Origin: an uncultured Paracoccaceae bacterium
Lineage (GTDB): Bacteria > Pseudomonadota > Alphaproteobacteria > Rhodobacterales > Rhodobacteraceae
DNA: 64,000 nt
NCBI GenBank assembly: GCA_951812615.1
Contig: CATOSU010000002.1
Coordinates: forward strand, 930,001 to 994,000
Reading direction: 5' to 3'
The number at the start of each line of letters is the position of its first letter. Within the stretch, counting starts at the first letter, position 1. This document shows, piece by piece, positions 1-8,351 of the stretch. The notes under the pieces were generated by a model that searched no databases, was not told the origin of the DNA, and saw nothing but the letters and a program-made list of their open reading frames with translations. The translations under genes were made by a program, and so were the position numbers.

Positions 1-473
1 TTCGTCTGCCAGCGCAGGTCGATCAGGTCGGACTTTTCCACACTATCGACGAGGTATTCCTCCCAATATTGCTGGGGGTTGTTGATGACCGGGGCGAACC
101 GGTCGTTCTCATCGTCGGGGATTTCCATCCGGAACACCTCGGCGTTCCGGAAATAGGAACGGCCTGAGTTCCACCCCAGCCCGTTTTGCACAAAGAGCGC
201 TGACGCCCCCGCCTGTTGCAGGATTTCCAGGGATCGGCGCGTCGCCGCGCAAGCCCGGCTGCCGTGCGACACCTGTGCTTCGCTTTCGATCACGACGCTG
301 GGCACACCCGCCTTGGCCAGCAGCAGGGCGGTCGCAAGGCCGACAGGACCGGCCCCGACGATGACCACCTTGTGATGCGTGACGGCAGAATCCATCTCTG
401 ATGGTGTCGAGAATGGATGGATCTTGTAGTCGTAAAAGACGGAATCCCGCCTTTCGAGGTTTGGCTGATGCAT
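1..473 (-). CDS. FAD-dependent aromatic hydroxylase, N-terminal part (cut by window edge)
   Basis: The frame opens at the ATG 471-473, two bases after the stop of the GntR gene, and runs off the left edge after about 157 codons. Residues 35-46 read KVVIVGAGPVGL, the Rossmann dinucleotide-binding motif of class A flavoprotein monooxygenases (PheA/TfdB/MhpA group). It is followed by a second-strand acidic end (VVIESEA) and a conserved SRACAATRRSLEIL segment typical of the FAD domain. These enzymes hydroxylate phenolic rings using NAD(P)H and O2. It is the second gene of a unit led by the GntR regulator, next to ring-cleavage-type genes, so an aromatic substrate is likely. The substrate-binding half is outside the window. 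Confidence 0.85.
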   Translation of the reverse strand, partial: MHQPNLERRDSVFYDYKIHPFSTPSEMDSAVTHHKVVIVGAGPVGLATALLLAKAGVPSVVIESEAQVSHGSRACAATRRSLEILQQAGASALFVQNGLGWNSGRSYFRNAEVFRMEIPDDENDRFAPVINNPQQYWEEYLVDSVEKSDLIDLRWQT

Positions 474-475
474 GG

Positions 476-1195
476 TTAACTCTCCGGCTCAAGCGATTCC
501 GCCAGACCTCCGTCGGCCCGCTCGTCGGGGACGAGCGCGTCGAATTCGTTGACGATCAGGTCTCCGGCGATCCGGACATGTTCGGTCATGCGCGCGGATG
601 CCCTGCCTTCGTCGCCTTTCAGCAGGCTGGCCAGAATGTGTTCGTGATCAAGCTGGGCACCAAGCAGAATGTTCATATCCGGGCGCGCCCCGATCTTGGC
701 GATGGTGTGAAACGACAGCATCGGCAATCGTTCGACGTGCAACAGCGTGTCCCTCAGCGTTTCATTGTCGGCCGCCTCGATAATCGCATGGTGAAAGCGG
801 TTGTTCATCTCGCGCCACTCTTCGTGAAGGAACTGGCCTTCGTCGCACGCAAGCAAGGCCTGGCCATGCCGGATGCAGGCCGACAAAACCTGCGCCTGCG
901 TCTCTGACAGCCCTTCTTGGGCGATCTCGCGGCAGGCCTGTCCTTCCAGCACGGCGCGGACCTGATAGGCGTCCAGAATGGATTTGGGGCTGAATTCGCG
1001 AACCTGGTATCCGCGTTGCGCGTGGTAGACCAGCAATCCCTCGTTCGCGAGCGTGTGCAATGCGGAGCGAACCGGGGTTCTCGACATGCCCAGATATTCG
1101 CCGGCGACACGCTCGGTCAGGCTTTGTGCCCTGGGGAATTCCCCGCTCAACAAAGCATCGCGAAGCCGCTCTGTCGCTTGCTCTGCTAGAGTCAT
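476..1195 (-). CDS. GntR-family (FCD domain) transcriptional regulator
   Basis: A 239-residue protein of standard size for the FadR subfamily. Residues about 5-65 form the winged helix (LTERVAGEYLGMSRTPVRSAL recognition region is typical, with a wing around LLVYHAQRGYQV). Residues about 80-215 are the all-helical FCD ligand-binding domain with metal-type histidines (RFHHAIIEAADN). GAGGAA lies just upstream of the ATG. It is divergent from the VOC/hydrolase genes and two bases upstream of the FAD hydroxylase. Inverted GTATAC-centred sites flank the shared promoter region, so it probably represses both directions until a pathway intermediate binds. The effector is unknown. Confidence 0.9.
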   Translation of the reverse strand: MTLAEQATERLRDALLSGEFPRAQSLTERVAGEYLGMSRTPVRSALHTLANEGLLVYHAQRGYQVREFSPKSILDAYQVRAVLEGQACREIAQEGLSETQAQVLSACIRHGQALLACDEGQFLHEEWREMNNRFHHAIIEAADNETLRDTLLHVERLPMLSFHTIAKIGARPDMNILLGAQLDHEHILASLLKGDEGRASARMTEHVRIAGDLIVNEFDALVPDERADGGLAESLEPES

Positions 1196-1207
1196 GTTTT
1201 CCTCAGT

Positions 1208-1302
1208 ATGGTATACATTTTATCCACCGTAGCGACCTTATCGGGCAATTTCCAGCCATTTACCGGAAATTGTTGACCTGAATTCCATCAAATGTATACC
1301 AA
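1208..1302 (+). promoter_or_regulatory. Divergent promoter with two GntR-type operators
   Basis: Two inverted copies of TGGTATACATTT are seen: 1209-1220 on the plus strand and 1290-1301 as its complement. Both are centred on GTATAC and sit about 80 bp apart. A sigma70-like TTGACC (1273-1278) and TATACC (1295-1300) with 16-bp spacing reads rightward to the VOC gene, and its -10 lies inside the second site. The first site lies next to the start of the GntR gene. This fits autoregulation and steric repression by the adjacent FCD regulator. Confidence 0.65.
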
Positions 1303-1335
1303 TTATCATCAAGGCGCCAATTTTTAGAGAATCAA

Positions 1336-1869
1336 ATGACCGTCCAGGGCCTGCACCACGTCGCCTATCGCTGCCGGGATGCGAAAGAGACTACCGAGTT
1401 CTATTCAAAGTACCTCGGGCTCGACATGAACATCGCGGTTGCCGAAAACGAGGTGCCGTCCACCGGCGAATGGTCGCCCCATATCCACATCTTCCTGGAA
1501 ATGGGCGATGGGTCGTTCCTGGCGTTTTTCGAGCTTCCGGAGTCGCCCGACATGGAAATGGATCAGAACACCCCGGATTGGGTGCAGCATCTGGCGTTGA
1601 AAGTTCCAGACCGGGAAACCCTGTTGGCAGCAAAGAAGCGGCTGGAAGACGGCGGCATCGAGGTTGTCGGACCGACCAATCACAAGATATGTGAATCGAT
1701 CTACTTCTTCGATCCCAACGGGCATCGCATGGAGTTGACCGTCGATCTGGCAACGCCGGATATGGTGCAGGAGTTCAACCGCCGGGCTGGGCCATTGCTG
1801 GAACAATGGACCAAGACCAAGCGCGCGCCGGACGTGGACGAATTCATGCATAGCAACGCAAGGGGCTGA
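1336..1869 (+). CDS. VOC/glyoxalase-fold metalloenzyme
   Basis: A 177-residue single-domain vicinal-oxygen-chelate protein. It starts LHHVAYRCRDAKETTEFY, the usual first beta-alpha unit with the metal-binding His (residues 7-8). The mid part has WVQHLALKVPD (second metal His), and the end has FFDPNGHRMELTVD, where the Glu is the third ligand of the family. Family members include extradiol dioxygenases, glyoxalase I and isomerases; this one is closest in pattern to small ring-cleavage or isomerase-type enzymes. It is 6 bp upstream of an alpha/beta hydrolase and near an aromatic hydroxylase, which suggests ring cleavage followed by hydrolysis. The exact reaction cannot be read from sequence. 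Confidence 0.8.
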   Translation: MTVQGLHHVAYRCRDAKETTEFYSKYLGLDMNIAVAENEVPSTGEWSPHIHIFLEMGDGSFLAFFELPESPDMEMDQNTPDWVQHLALKVPDRETLLAAKKRLEDGGIEVVGPTNHKICESIYFFDPNGHRMELTVDLATPDMVQEFNRRAGPLLEQWTKTKRAPDVDEFMHSNARG

Positions 1870-1875
1870 CGGATC

Positions 1876-2874
1876 GTGCCGGACAGCACAGCAGGTGGTT
1901 TCGAGGTCAAGCGCATCCAGGTGATCGTCTCGTTCCGCGAGACGGCCGCCTTTACCGAGACCTATGGATTCACCGGCAGTCAGGGCACGGTGTTTCTCGA
2001 AGGTCAGCGGATCATTCCGCGGAACCACGCCTCGGACACCGTGTTCATCTTCATGCATCCGGCCTCGACGCTGAACCTGATGCCGCTGCCGCTGGCCACA
2101 TTCTATCAAAGCCAGGCCGAAAACCCCTCGATCACCCATACACCGGCCGGCGACGCCTATGATCTGACCCGCGCCGACCTGCCGCCGGCCGATGCCTGCA
2201 TGTTCATTGCCGCGCATACCGGGCGCGCGCAGATCCTCAGCGAGTGGATCGACCCTTCGGTTATCGACGAGGCGGACCCCGACACCCGCGATACCGCGTT
2301 CGATCTCTATGCCGAAGAGGGTCCCAAGCCCCCCTATTCCGCCGATTTCGTCGCAGAGTTCCGCGCCCGGCAGCTGTCCCGCATGCGCCGGATCACCGAA
2401 ACCGTGCAGGACCAGCTTGAGCGTCTGGCACGATCCGGCGGCGCCGAGGTAGAACGCCCCTTCATCGTGCACCGGACCTTGGCCGACCCTCGTTTTCTGG
2501 ACCCCAGCCTGGAGCCCAACGACAGGCAGCCGGGCCGGTGTTATCTGGGCAATCCGGAAACCGTGAATACCGGCCCCGTCGGGCTGGCCAGGTTTTCGAC
2601 GCTCAGGGCCTGGCTGTCGCAATGGTCCCCGGATCACTCGCGTGCTGATGCGGAGGACTGTGTTGCCCGGATCTCATGCCCGTTTCTGGTGATCGAAAAC
2701 ACGGCGGATGATGCGGTGCCAACCAGCCACCCGGAATGTGTCTTCAAGTCGGCCACAACCAGCGACAAGACATTCCTGCGCATCGAAAAGGCAACGCATT
2801 ACTATCGCGAACAGCCCAAGCAACAGGCGGAAGTGGTTGGTGCGATTGGAAGTTGGCTGGAAGAACGGTTCTGA
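1876..2874 (+). CDS. Alpha/beta-hydrolase-fold protein
   Basis: A 332-residue protein starting at GTG 1876, six bases after the VOC stop. The C-terminal third has the catalytic Asp and His arrangement of the fold: LVIENTADDAVP for the acid turn and EKATHYYREQ for the His loop. The nucleophile elbow is unusual. The position expected for GxSxG reads FIAAHTGRAQ, so the usual Ser appears to be missing, perhaps replaced by Thr. In the context of the VOC enzyme and hydroxylase it may hydrolyse or thiolytically process a ring-cleavage product, but a non-catalytic role is possible. Confidence 0.65.
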   Translation: MPDSTAGGFEVKRIQVIVSFRETAAFTETYGFTGSQGTVFLEGQRIIPRNHASDTVFIFMHPASTLNLMPLPLATFYQSQAENPSITHTPAGDAYDLTRADLPPADACMFIAAHTGRAQILSEWIDPSVIDEADPDTRDTAFDLYAEEGPKPPYSADFVAEFRARQLSRMRRITETVQDQLERLARSGGAEVERPFIVHRTLADPRFLDPSLEPNDRQPGRCYLGNPETVNTGPVGLARFSTLRAWLSQWSPDHSRADAEDCVARISCPFLVIENTADDAVPTSHPECVFKSATTSDKTFLRIEKATHYYREQPKQQAEVVGAIGSWLEERF

Positions 2875-2986
2875 TTCCGTAGAGCCAATTATTTACGTCA
2901 CGCCTGACTTGGCAATTTTTTCGCGCAGGAACGGGCCTTTGCCCTTCAATTTGCGGGTCAGGAAATCACCGCATAATGGCGAACAG

Positions 2987-4354
2987 TCAGCCGAAGGCCA
3001 CCAATACGAGCGACAGAAGCGTGATTGAAATCAGGGCAAAGTGGCCGTTCCAAAGAAGTGTGACGCGAAGAGGCGCCTGACCGACGGCGAGAGCGGCAAG
3101 ACGACCGGGCAGCGAAATCGGCGACACGCTTGGCACGAGCGACCAGACCGACACGAGCATCACGTTGATCCACACAGGCTCTATCTGAAGCGCGTCGAGC
3201 GTTGGCAGCATCGTAGCGAGGACAGAGACGGTAAAGATCGGCGTAATACCCGCCACGGCAGTTATCAGCACGAGCCAAGCCAGGGCTGCAAGGACGAGAC
3301 CGCTTGAAGAACCGAGCCCAATGATCGCATGGGCTAGCGCTTCGGTGTCGATGAGCGGCGTTATGAGAACGGCAAGTATGGTCGAACAGGCAACCAGCGC
3401 AATTTCCGAACGCAGGCGCGGAAGAGAGGGAATGATACCTGTGCTCAATTCCTTGTAAGTCTGGCTCAAGGCATCGGCGCTTTTACGTTTCTGCACATAG
3501 GTCCAGCCCAGCGATATCACGGGAAGACAAAGCAACAGTGCCTGAAGCATTGGGCGATCGATGAGAGACGCGACCACAAAGGCCGAGAACGGCACACAGG
3601 CAACAAGGAGCAGGACCGGTCCGAGCTTTGAGAGGGAGGGGAACGGAGCTGCGTCGGCGGTGGTACGGCGTTTGTAGGAGATATGGTCGAGCCCCCAACC
3701 GAGCAGCATGAGAACAACGGCAAGTGGTCCTGAGCGCAAAGCAAACTCAACGTAGTTCAGGTCGGGATTCGACGCGCCGAGGATAACGATCACCATGCTG
3801 ATCGGGGACCACATTGGCACCAGCGAATAGCCGCGCAGGATGGCAAGGATCATGCGCCGTCGCCGAGTTTCCGCAACGCGACTTCTCTCGGAATCGCGCG
3901 CCGGTGCCGGTTCCTTGCCAATCATTGACCCCAGCAGGCCCAAAGTTGCCAAACTCAGCAGCATACCCAGCAGAGCCGACCCGAATGTCAGAACGAAATA
4001 CCGGCGCCCGGGCGGCTGATGCACCAGGACCTCACCCGCTTGTTTGATAAGCGCCGAGCGCGTTGCCGTGTGTTGGAGAAATCCCAGTGATGTCAGGAAA
4101 AAGACGATGAAGCTGGCGCGAGTCAGGGCCGTTTTGAATAAGGCGAGATCGGTCTGGCCCGCCAAAACCCAATAAAAAACAAACGCCAAACATACGAGCG
4201 CGAGAACTTTCGCAATTCGCGCCAGTCGCGGAAATTCAAGAATCAGAAACGCAAAAAGACCAACCGCCTCAAGCGCGACGAAGAGCCAGCCACCGATGAA
4301 TATCTCGCCTATGGCGCCGAAGCATGTAACGAGGAGAAGCAGGGCGGACATCAT
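2987..4354 (-). CDS. Multi-spanning inner-membrane permease, function unknown
   Basis: About 455 residues, with 11 or 12 strongly hydrophobic segments spread over the whole length. A charged cytoplasmic loop lies near residues 150-165 (ARDSERSRVAETRRRR). Repeated small-residue helices and a polar GITPIFTVSVLATMLPTLDAL segment recall ion-coupled organic-acid transporters, but I cannot name a family. The start is uncertain: ATG 4354 or TTG 4363, with no clear ribosome-binding site. The same frame stays open upstream for 16 further codons (..FHGYPFELW) to a TGA without another start, so the N-terminus may be truncated. It is convergent with the hydrolase gene. Confidence 0.6.
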   Translation of the reverse strand: MMSALLLLVTCFGAIGEIFIGGWLFVALEAVGLFAFLILEFPRLARIAKVLALVCLAFVFYWVLAGQTDLALFKTALTRASFIVFFLTSLGFLQHTATRSALIKQAGEVLVHQPPGRRYFVLTFGSALLGMLLSLATLGLLGSMIGKEPAPARDSERSRVAETRRRRMILAILRGYSLVPMWSPISMVIVILGASNPDLNYVEFALRSGPLAVVLMLLGWGLDHISYKRRTTADAAPFPSLSKLGPVLLLVACVPFSAFVVASLIDRPMLQALLLCLPVISLGWTYVQKRKSADALSQTYKELSTGIIPSLPRLRSEIALVACSTILAVLITPLIDTEALAHAIIGLGSSSGLVLAALAWLVLITAVAGITPIFTVSVLATMLPTLDALQIEPVWINVMLVSVWSLVPSVSPISLPGRLAALAVGQAPLRVTLLWNGHFALISITLLSLVLVAFG

Positions 4355-4363
4355 CGCCCACAA

Positions 4364-4529
4364 TTCAAACGGGTAGCCATGGAAGCAAAAAGGTAACTCC
4401 GCTTCTCATGAAGGTGTTCAAAACAACCTGGGGTCATGCGATCGATTCCGATGCCTCACTTGTGGCACAGAACCGGGCGGTTTTGTCGGCAGGATACAGG
4501 ATGCCCGGGGATGCATCCTGCTTGACCCT
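4364..4529. other. Gap between permease and SDR genes
   Basis: No supported gene. It contains an imperfect inverted repeat CAGGATG...CATCCTG (about 4496-4520) just downstream of the SDR stop on the minus strand. This could act as a transcript end, but there is no T-run. Confidence 0.3.
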
Positions 4530-5309
4530 TCAGGTTGCATAGGGCCTCAGACCCAACGTGTCAGAGACCACCATCGCCCCCGTTCCACCGTCCACGGTGA
4601 GTTCCTGCCCCTTGATCCAGTGGCTTTCCGGAGATGCGACGAAGACGATGACTGAGGCGATTTCCTCCGGTGTGCCGGGGCGGCCGACACGTGCGATGTT
4701 TTTCTCCACACGTTCGCCAAAGGCCGCTACGAAATCCTTGTGGATGTCGGTCTCAACCGCGGAAGGGCACACCGAATTGATCCGAAGATCGCGGGCAAGC
4801 AGCCGTTCAGTTTCGGCAAAGGTGAAGACAGTGACCGCCTCTTTGGACAGGTTGTAGGCGCGGGTCGGGTCAATGCCCCGGTCGGCGATGAACTTTGGCA
4901 GGTCACGAAGATCAAGGTCCATCAAGGCCTTTACTACTTCGATGTTGTCGCGCCAAAGCGCCCCAGCCCGCGAAGAGGTATTCACGATGGAAGCACCGGG
5001 TTTAAGTTTGTCGAGCATGCCTTCCATGAACGTGCGCTGCCCAAAGAAATTGACTTTGAGGATCACCTCTTCAAGCCCTTCGCGTGGCGGCAGACCCGCG
5101 TTGTTGAGGAGCGCGTCATAGGGGCCCTCGGCCTGTACAACGGCAGCTGCAATAGAAACCGGATCGCTGAGGTCGGTCCTGATCCATTTGTCGACATTCT
5201 TTGTCGGTTCATGGATGTCAAAAGCGGTGACTTCGTGCCCCGCCTCTTTCAATTGTGCCGCTGCTGCGGCCCCGATCCCCGTGGCGCCACCTGTCAGTGC
5301 TACTTTCAT
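4530..5309 (-). CDS. Short-chain dehydrogenase/reductase
   Basis: 259 residues from the ATG at 5307-5309. This start is chosen because CTCGGAGGAAGTTT lies directly upstream. Residues 7-13 are the cofactor motif GGATGIG; the DIHEP acidic turn after strand 2 favours NAD. Then come LLNNAG (structural NAG), the catalytic Ser in NTSSRAG, and YNLSK with the catalytic Tyr and Lys. The C-terminus ends in the usual VDGGTG loop. The pattern resembles 3-alpha-hydroxysteroid dehydrogenase-type SDRs, which lack the classical Tyr-Pro spacing insert. It is the last gene after the TRAP and stress-protein genes, with a 233-bp gap, so it may oxidise the imported compound or be independent. Confidence 0.85.
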   Translation of the reverse strand: MKVALTGGATGIGAAAAAQLKEAGHEVTAFDIHEPTKNVDKWIRTDLSDPVSIAAAVVQAEGPYDALLNNAGLPPREGLEEVILKVNFFGQRTFMEGMLDKLKPGASIVNTSSRAGALWRDNIEVVKALMDLDLRDLPKFIADRGIDPTRAYNLSKEAVTVFTFAETERLLARDLRINSVCPSAVETDIHKDFVAAFGERVEKNIARVGRPGTPEEIASVIVFVASPESHWIKGQELTVDGGTGAMVVSDTLGLRPYAT

Positions 5310-5542
5310 AAACTTCCTCCGAGAAACGGGTGCAAAAGATGCGGCCCGACTTGGCTTGATTATGCCGGGGCAAAACGCGCGACCCATGAGTTTCTATTTT
5401 TATTCCGGTGATTGACCTACCGGTTGCCACGGTCCGCCCTGTATCAGAAATCTAGCCGGCTCAGAGATCGAATGCGCTGTCATTGGCCATCAAACTCTCT
5501 CCGGTCCTGGGAAACCCTTACGAAGGACCCATTTTATGGTTC

Positions 5543-6364
5543 CTAATGTGACAGGAAAACCGGAACTTTCGTGTTGGAAATCACGTCCGTTGTTGGGCCT
5601 CCGAACAGATCATGAGAAAACTTGCTGTGTTCGTAGGCCCCCATTACGATAAGCTGGGCGTCGAGTTCAGTTGTTGTTTCCAGCACAGTATTTCCGATCG
5701 AGTGATGCCTGGGCTTGATAACGAGGTCCACGTTGATGCCATGCCGTTCAAGGTTCCGGATCAGCCGGTCCGTGCCCTTCGGTGCAGCCTTCCCAACACA
5801 CAGCACGGTCACCCTGGCCTTGTTCTCCAGGATCGACATCGCATCGCCCATAGCGCGTGCAGCTGATCGTTTTCCGTCCCAAGCGACGATGGCATGATCG
5901 GCCAGACCATCCCGACTATACCCGTCAGGCACAACAAGAACCGGACGGCCACTGTGGAGAGCAACCATGTCTGGATGCGTTGTAAGATGGGCGACCCCAA
6001 TGTCCTCGGACGGCACGCCGGTGACGACAATGTCGAACATGCGTGCGATCGAACTTATCACCAGATCTTCGTCTTCCGTCGTGACTTCGACAAACTCAGA
6101 GCGGCCGGACAATCCGCTTGCGACTGTTTCAGCCATGAACACGTCTGAGATTGCCTTGATCTGGGCCGCGTCGTTCTCGTGCATCATTTCAACGATGTCC
6201 TTTGGCAGCTTGCCTGCCAGACGCGTTTCCATGACCGGGCGCCCATGGCGGACGATGCCAGTCAGCCAACCGTCGTGGTGTTTTGCAAGCTTGATGGCGT
6301 AGCGCAGGCTGTCGACGGCGGTGTCACTGCCGTTGTAGGCACAAAGAATGTTACGGGTTGTCAT
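5543..6364 (-). CDS. Universal stress protein, tandem-domain UspA type
   Basis: 273 residues from the ATG at 6362-6364, preceded by AAGGTGG; a GTG four codons earlier is less likely. It is made of two Usp domains of about 140 residues. The first starts NILCAYNGSDTAVDSLRYA; the second starts HAIVAWDGKRSAARAMGDA and ends with the nucleotide-type loop LIVMGAYEHSKFSHDLFGGPT. It lies 79 bp downstream of the TRAP genes in the same direction. TRAP-associated stress proteins such as TeaD of the Halomonas ectoine system bind ATP and restrain transport, and that is the likely role here. Confidence 0.85.
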   Translation of the reverse strand: MTTRNILCAYNGSDTAVDSLRYAIKLAKHHDGWLTGIVRHGRPVMETRLAGKLPKDIVEMMHENDAAQIKAISDVFMAETVASGLSGRSEFVEVTTEDEDLVISSIARMFDIVVTGVPSEDIGVAHLTTHPDMVALHSGRPVLVVPDGYSRDGLADHAIVAWDGKRSAARAMGDAMSILENKARVTVLCVGKAAPKGTDRLIRNLERHGINVDLVIKPRHHSIGNTVLETTTELDAQLIVMGAYEHSKFSHDLFGGPTTDVISNTKVPVFLSH

Positions 6365-6443
6365 CGTCCAAGCCACCTTGGTTTTTTATTTCGGATCAGT
6401 GTCCCGCTGCCGACAAATGTCGTTGGCGGGACGTCTTGGTGCG

Positions 6444-7763
6444 TCAGAATTGCAGTTCAGGCAGAAGCAGTGAAATCTGCGGGAAGGAGAACAGCAGCGT
6501 CAGCACAATCGCCTCGCAGAACAGGAACCAGCCCACGCCGCGGAATATCTGCCCGAGGGTCACATCATTGCCGACCACGCTTTTGACCACGTAGACGTTG
6601 AAGCCCACAGGTGGCGTTAGAAGCCCGATCTCGACCAGCTTGACCACCAGGACCCCGAACCAGATCAAGTTCAGCCCGGCCGCGTCGTAAAACGGCAGCA
6701 GCACCGGGATCGCGATCAGCATGACGCCAATGGGATCAAGGAACATCCCGAGGAAAAGGAAGAAAATCGTGGTGACGATGAACAACCCGAACGGACCCGC
6801 AATATAGGATTGCGCCACCTGTCCCAGACCGTAAGCTGTACCGCTGACTGCGAGGAATTTGGTGAAGAGCGATGCACCAATGGCCACGATGAATACCTTT
6901 GCGGTTGTCGCCGCCGCTTCCTGAAGGCTTTCCAGCAGAATGCCCCAGTTGAGGCGGCGCTGCAGAAGTCCGACAAAAATCGTGACGGCAGATCCATAGG
7001 CGCCTGCTTCGGTCGGTGTGACCAGCCCGCCATAGAGCCCCACGGTAATCCCGCCCACGAGAAGCAGTACAGGCCATGTTTCGAACAGGGCTTTCCACTT
7101 CTCGGAACTGTCGATGCCGGTCGTCTTGGGGGCCAGTTCAGGCTTGAGCTTGCAGCGGATGATGATCATGGCTGCGAAGACAAAAGCCGTCAGCAGCCCG
7201 GGCAGAACCCCGGCCAGGAACAACTTGGCAATCGACACCTCGGCAAAGACGCCGAACAGAACAAAGAGGATACTGGGCGGGATCAGGGCGCCCAGGGTGC
7301 CCGCACTGGCGACAACACCGGTCGCGAGGCCTTTGTCATACTTGGCGGCCATCATCTCGGGGATGGCAATCTTGCCCATCGAGGCCGCGGTCGCCGTGCT
7401 CGAACCGGAGGCTGCAGCAAAGCCCGCGCAGCCAAAGTTTGTTGCAACGGCAAGCCCGCCCGGCAGATGCGCCAACCAGATCCGGGCTGCGCGGAAGACC
7501 GACGCGCTGATACCGGTGAAATAGGCCAGCGCCCCCATGAAGGTGAACATCGGGATCGCCGATAGCGACCAGTGTGCCGCGAATTCGAAAGGCACGCTGC
7601 GGATCACCGAGAAAGCGACGTTAATCCCGTTGAGATAATAGACCCCGAAGAACGAGACTATGAACAGCGCCATCGCGATCGGGATACGAACAGCAATCAG
7701 GAGCAGGACCGCCGCCAAAGCCACGCCGCCGGTGGTGAGTTCAGATGCAAATTCGCTTATCAT
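6444..7763 (-). CDS. dctM: TRAP transporter large permease (DctM)
   Basis: 439 residues with about 12 membrane helices. Family features are seen: IPMFTFMGALAYFTG near the N-terminus, the GCAGFAAASGSSTATAASMGKIAIPEM segment, SAGTLGALIPPSILFVLFG, and LTPPVGFNVYVVKSV near the C-terminus. The large subunit carries the Na+-coupled translocation path. It overlaps dctQ by 4 bp and forms a unit with dctP and dctQ. The ligand cannot be named from the permease. Confidence 0.93.
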   Translation of the reverse strand: MISEFASELTTGGVALAAVLLLIAVRIPIAMALFIVSFFGVYYLNGINVAFSVIRSVPFEFAAHWSLSAIPMFTFMGALAYFTGISASVFRAARIWLAHLPGGLAVATNFGCAGFAAASGSSTATAASMGKIAIPEMMAAKYDKGLATGVVASAGTLGALIPPSILFVLFGVFAEVSIAKLFLAGVLPGLLTAFVFAAMIIIRCKLKPELAPKTTGIDSSEKWKALFETWPVLLLVGGITVGLYGGLVTPTEAGAYGSAVTIFVGLLQRRLNWGILLESLQEAAATTAKVFIVAIGASLFTKFLAVSGTAYGLGQVAQSYIAGPFGLFIVTTIFFLFLGMFLDPIGVMLIAIPVLLPFYDAAGLNLIWFGVLVVKLVEIGLLTPPVGFNVYVVKSVVGNDVTLGQIFRGVGWFLFCEAIVLTLLFSFPQISLLLPELQF

Positions 7764-8287
7764 TGTGAGGTCTCATCTTGGCTTTTGATCAGACCGGTGC
7801 GCGACAGCAACCGGGTCAGACTGACCAATGTCATCAGTGTAAAGCCGATCGCCAGCGACCAGCGGCCCGGCCAGACGGGGATCAGGCCCTCGCCGGCTTC
7901 CCAAACTTCCCAAACTTCGGTTTTGTGCACGGCTTCCTCAATGCTGAGAAAAGCGATCGCACCGAACGTGATGAGCAGCACAACCTCGACTGCGGTATCC
8001 ATCTGCCGCTGGCGATGCAAACTCAGTCCGGAGGTAAAGAGTTCGACCCGGATATGTTCGTCCCGATAGTGCACATAGGCCAGCGGGAAGGCGATCGTCG
8101 CCACCATGTAATAGGCCGAAACCACCTCGATCGTGCCGGTCAAAGGAGCCCCGAAGAGGTAGCGCAACACGACGTCGATTGAGACATGTGTGACCATCAG
8201 CGCGAGAGCAATCGCAGCCAGCCAGTTGGACCAGATAGACAATTTGCCCACCAGACCGTGCTTTTGTTCAGATGTGCTGTTCATCAC
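7760..8287 (-). CDS. dctQ: TRAP transporter small permease (DctQ)
   Basis: 175 residues with four hydrophobic helices and the DctQ-type signature around helices 1-2 (VSIDVVLRYLFGAPLTGTIEVVSAYYMVATIAFPLAYVHYRDEHIRVE, conserved R, E and H positions). The C-terminal part has the fourth helix WSLAIGFTLMTLVSLTRLL. It is 64 bp after dctP and overlaps dctM by 4 bp, so translation is coupled. The small subunit scaffolds the transporter in the inner membrane. Confidence 0.92.
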   Translation of the reverse strand: MMNSTSEQKHGLVGKLSIWSNWLAAIALALMVTHVSIDVVLRYLFGAPLTGTIEVVSAYYMVATIAFPLAYVHYRDEHIRVELFTSGLSLHRQRQMDTAVEVVLLITFGAIAFLSIEEAVHKTEVWEVWEAGEGLIPVWPGRWSLAIGFTLMTLVSLTRLLSRTGLIKSQDETSQ

Positions 8288-8351
8288 GTAATCCTGTCAA
8301 AGCTCCGGGCGCGCAACTTTGCTGCGCGCCCGGATGAAAGTGCCTATTCGA

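Noticed and set aside
1405-2637. 410-codon minus frame opposite the VOC and hydrolase genes
   Set aside because: It is the antisense of two real genes with clear family motifs; no motif of its own.
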